From the NCBI RefSeq assembly GCF_016415625.1, contig NZ_WBXP01000009.1:45546-109545 (forward strand): a DNA stretch of 64,000 nt, read 5' to 3'. Positions 63,906 through 64,000 of this stretch are shown one piece after another. The notes beneath the pieces are model-generated. The model was given only the letters and a program-made list of their open reading frames with translations, was not told where the DNA came from and did not search any database. The stretch is from Shimwellia pseudoproteus (GTDB lineage: Bacteria; Pseudomonadota; Gammaproteobacteria; Enterobacterales; Enterobacteriaceae). The translations under genes were made by a program, and so were the position numbers. Within the stretch, counting starts at the first letter, position 1. Each line of letters starts with the position of its first letter.

Positions 63906-64000
63906 GGAAGGTGCGAACAAGTTCCTGATATGAGATCATCATATTCATCCGGAGCGCATCCCAGAGGGACATCATGAGCCATCAACTCACCTTCGCCGAT
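63906..64000 (+). mobile_element. IS5-family insertion sequence, left end (runs off the window)
   Basis: GGAAGGTGCGAACAAGTTCC and the following ~50 bases match the recalled left end of IS5-group elements (IS5, ISKpn26). It is preceded by TTAG (63902-63905), which fits the YTAR target duplicated by IS5. The transposase starts at 63974. The right end and second TTAG are outside the window. Confidence 0.92.
63974..64000 (+). CDS. IS5-family transposase, partial (first 9 codons)
   Basis: The visible residues are MSHQLTFAD, the exact N-terminus of IS5-group DDE transposases. AGAGGGAC precedes the ATG. The longer IS5 start used in E. coli is not available, because the corresponding upstream codon is ATA. 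Only the start is in the window, so intactness cannot be judged. Confidence 0.9.

Noticed and set aside
63885..63907. Near-palindrome CCCTAAACAC...GTGTTAGGG upstream of pagP as an operator
   Set aside because: Its last two G residues belong to the IS5 end, so the full symmetry is created by the insertion. The inner part remains but is not a known PhoP box.
1..64000. CRISPR array, prophage, defence island or secondary-metabolite cluster
   Set aside because: No regularly spaced repeats, cas-like genes, phage structural genes or large modular enzymes were seen; nearly every gene is conserved enterobacterial core.

Overview
The window is a stretch of enterobacterial chromosome. Gene order and protein sequences follow the E. 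coli K-12 segment from phr through kdp, nag, the glnS/asnB/tRNA block, glt, leuS, mrdAB and lip to pagP. Differences from E. coli point to Shimwellia (formerly Escherichia blattae). The main evidence is a class A acid phosphatase between glnS and nagE that closely resembles the crystallised E. blattae enzyme, supported by a complete cobC/cobD pair and a chitobiase gene behind chiPQ. The genus call is inference from recalled sequences, not a database result.

Layout. 1-2150: 5' part of phr, a two-domain ybgA and ybfA, all on minus. 2500-10310: kdpFABCDE, a high-affinity K+ pump with its own two-component system, behind a KdpE-type T-rich box. 10400-16180: a small DMT-type permease, seqA-pgm (minus), ybfF, ybfE, fldA and fur. 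16290-20733: the chitin-oligosaccharide operon chiP-chiQ-chb (minus), with a ChiX pairing site over the chiP ribosome-binding site and three NagC-like operators upstream. 21227-30398: glnS, the acid phosphatase, nagE (minus), then nagBACD. 30690-33550: asnB and an eight-tRNA cluster (Met-Leu-Gln-Gln-Met-Gln-Gln-Gln). 33630-44290: ubiF, miaB-ybeZ-ybeY-ybeX-lnt, and the glutamate/aspartate ABC operon gltIJKL with a sigma-54 promoter and a SroC-like intergenic RNA. 44347-52800: ybeL, leuS-lptE-holA-nadD, cobD/cobC, rsfS-rlmH. 52805-60826: cell-wall elongation genes mrdA-mrdB-rlpA, dacA, and the lipoate genes ybeD-lipB-lipA. 60931-64000: tatE, ybeM, crcB, an unnamed 29-residue ORF, cspE, pagP, and the left end of an IS5-family element that runs off the window.

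How the genes work together. One coherent system is chitin/GlcNAc use. ChiP admits chitooligosaccharides, Chb cleaves them in the periplasm, NagE imports and phosphorylates GlcNAc, and NagA and NagB convert GlcNAc-6-P to fructose-6-P. NagC, encoded in the same cluster, has candidate operators at both chiP and nagE/nagB. A second group serves the envelope: PBP2, RodA, RlpA, PBP5, LptE, Lnt and PagP.

No clearly new system, CRISPR array or prophage was found. The points most worth a second look are the IS5 insertion 78 bp upstream of pagP, the 29-residue ORF with its own terminator, the extra tRNA-Gln copy, the acid phosphatase insertion, and several strong RNA structures in leaders and intergenic regions.
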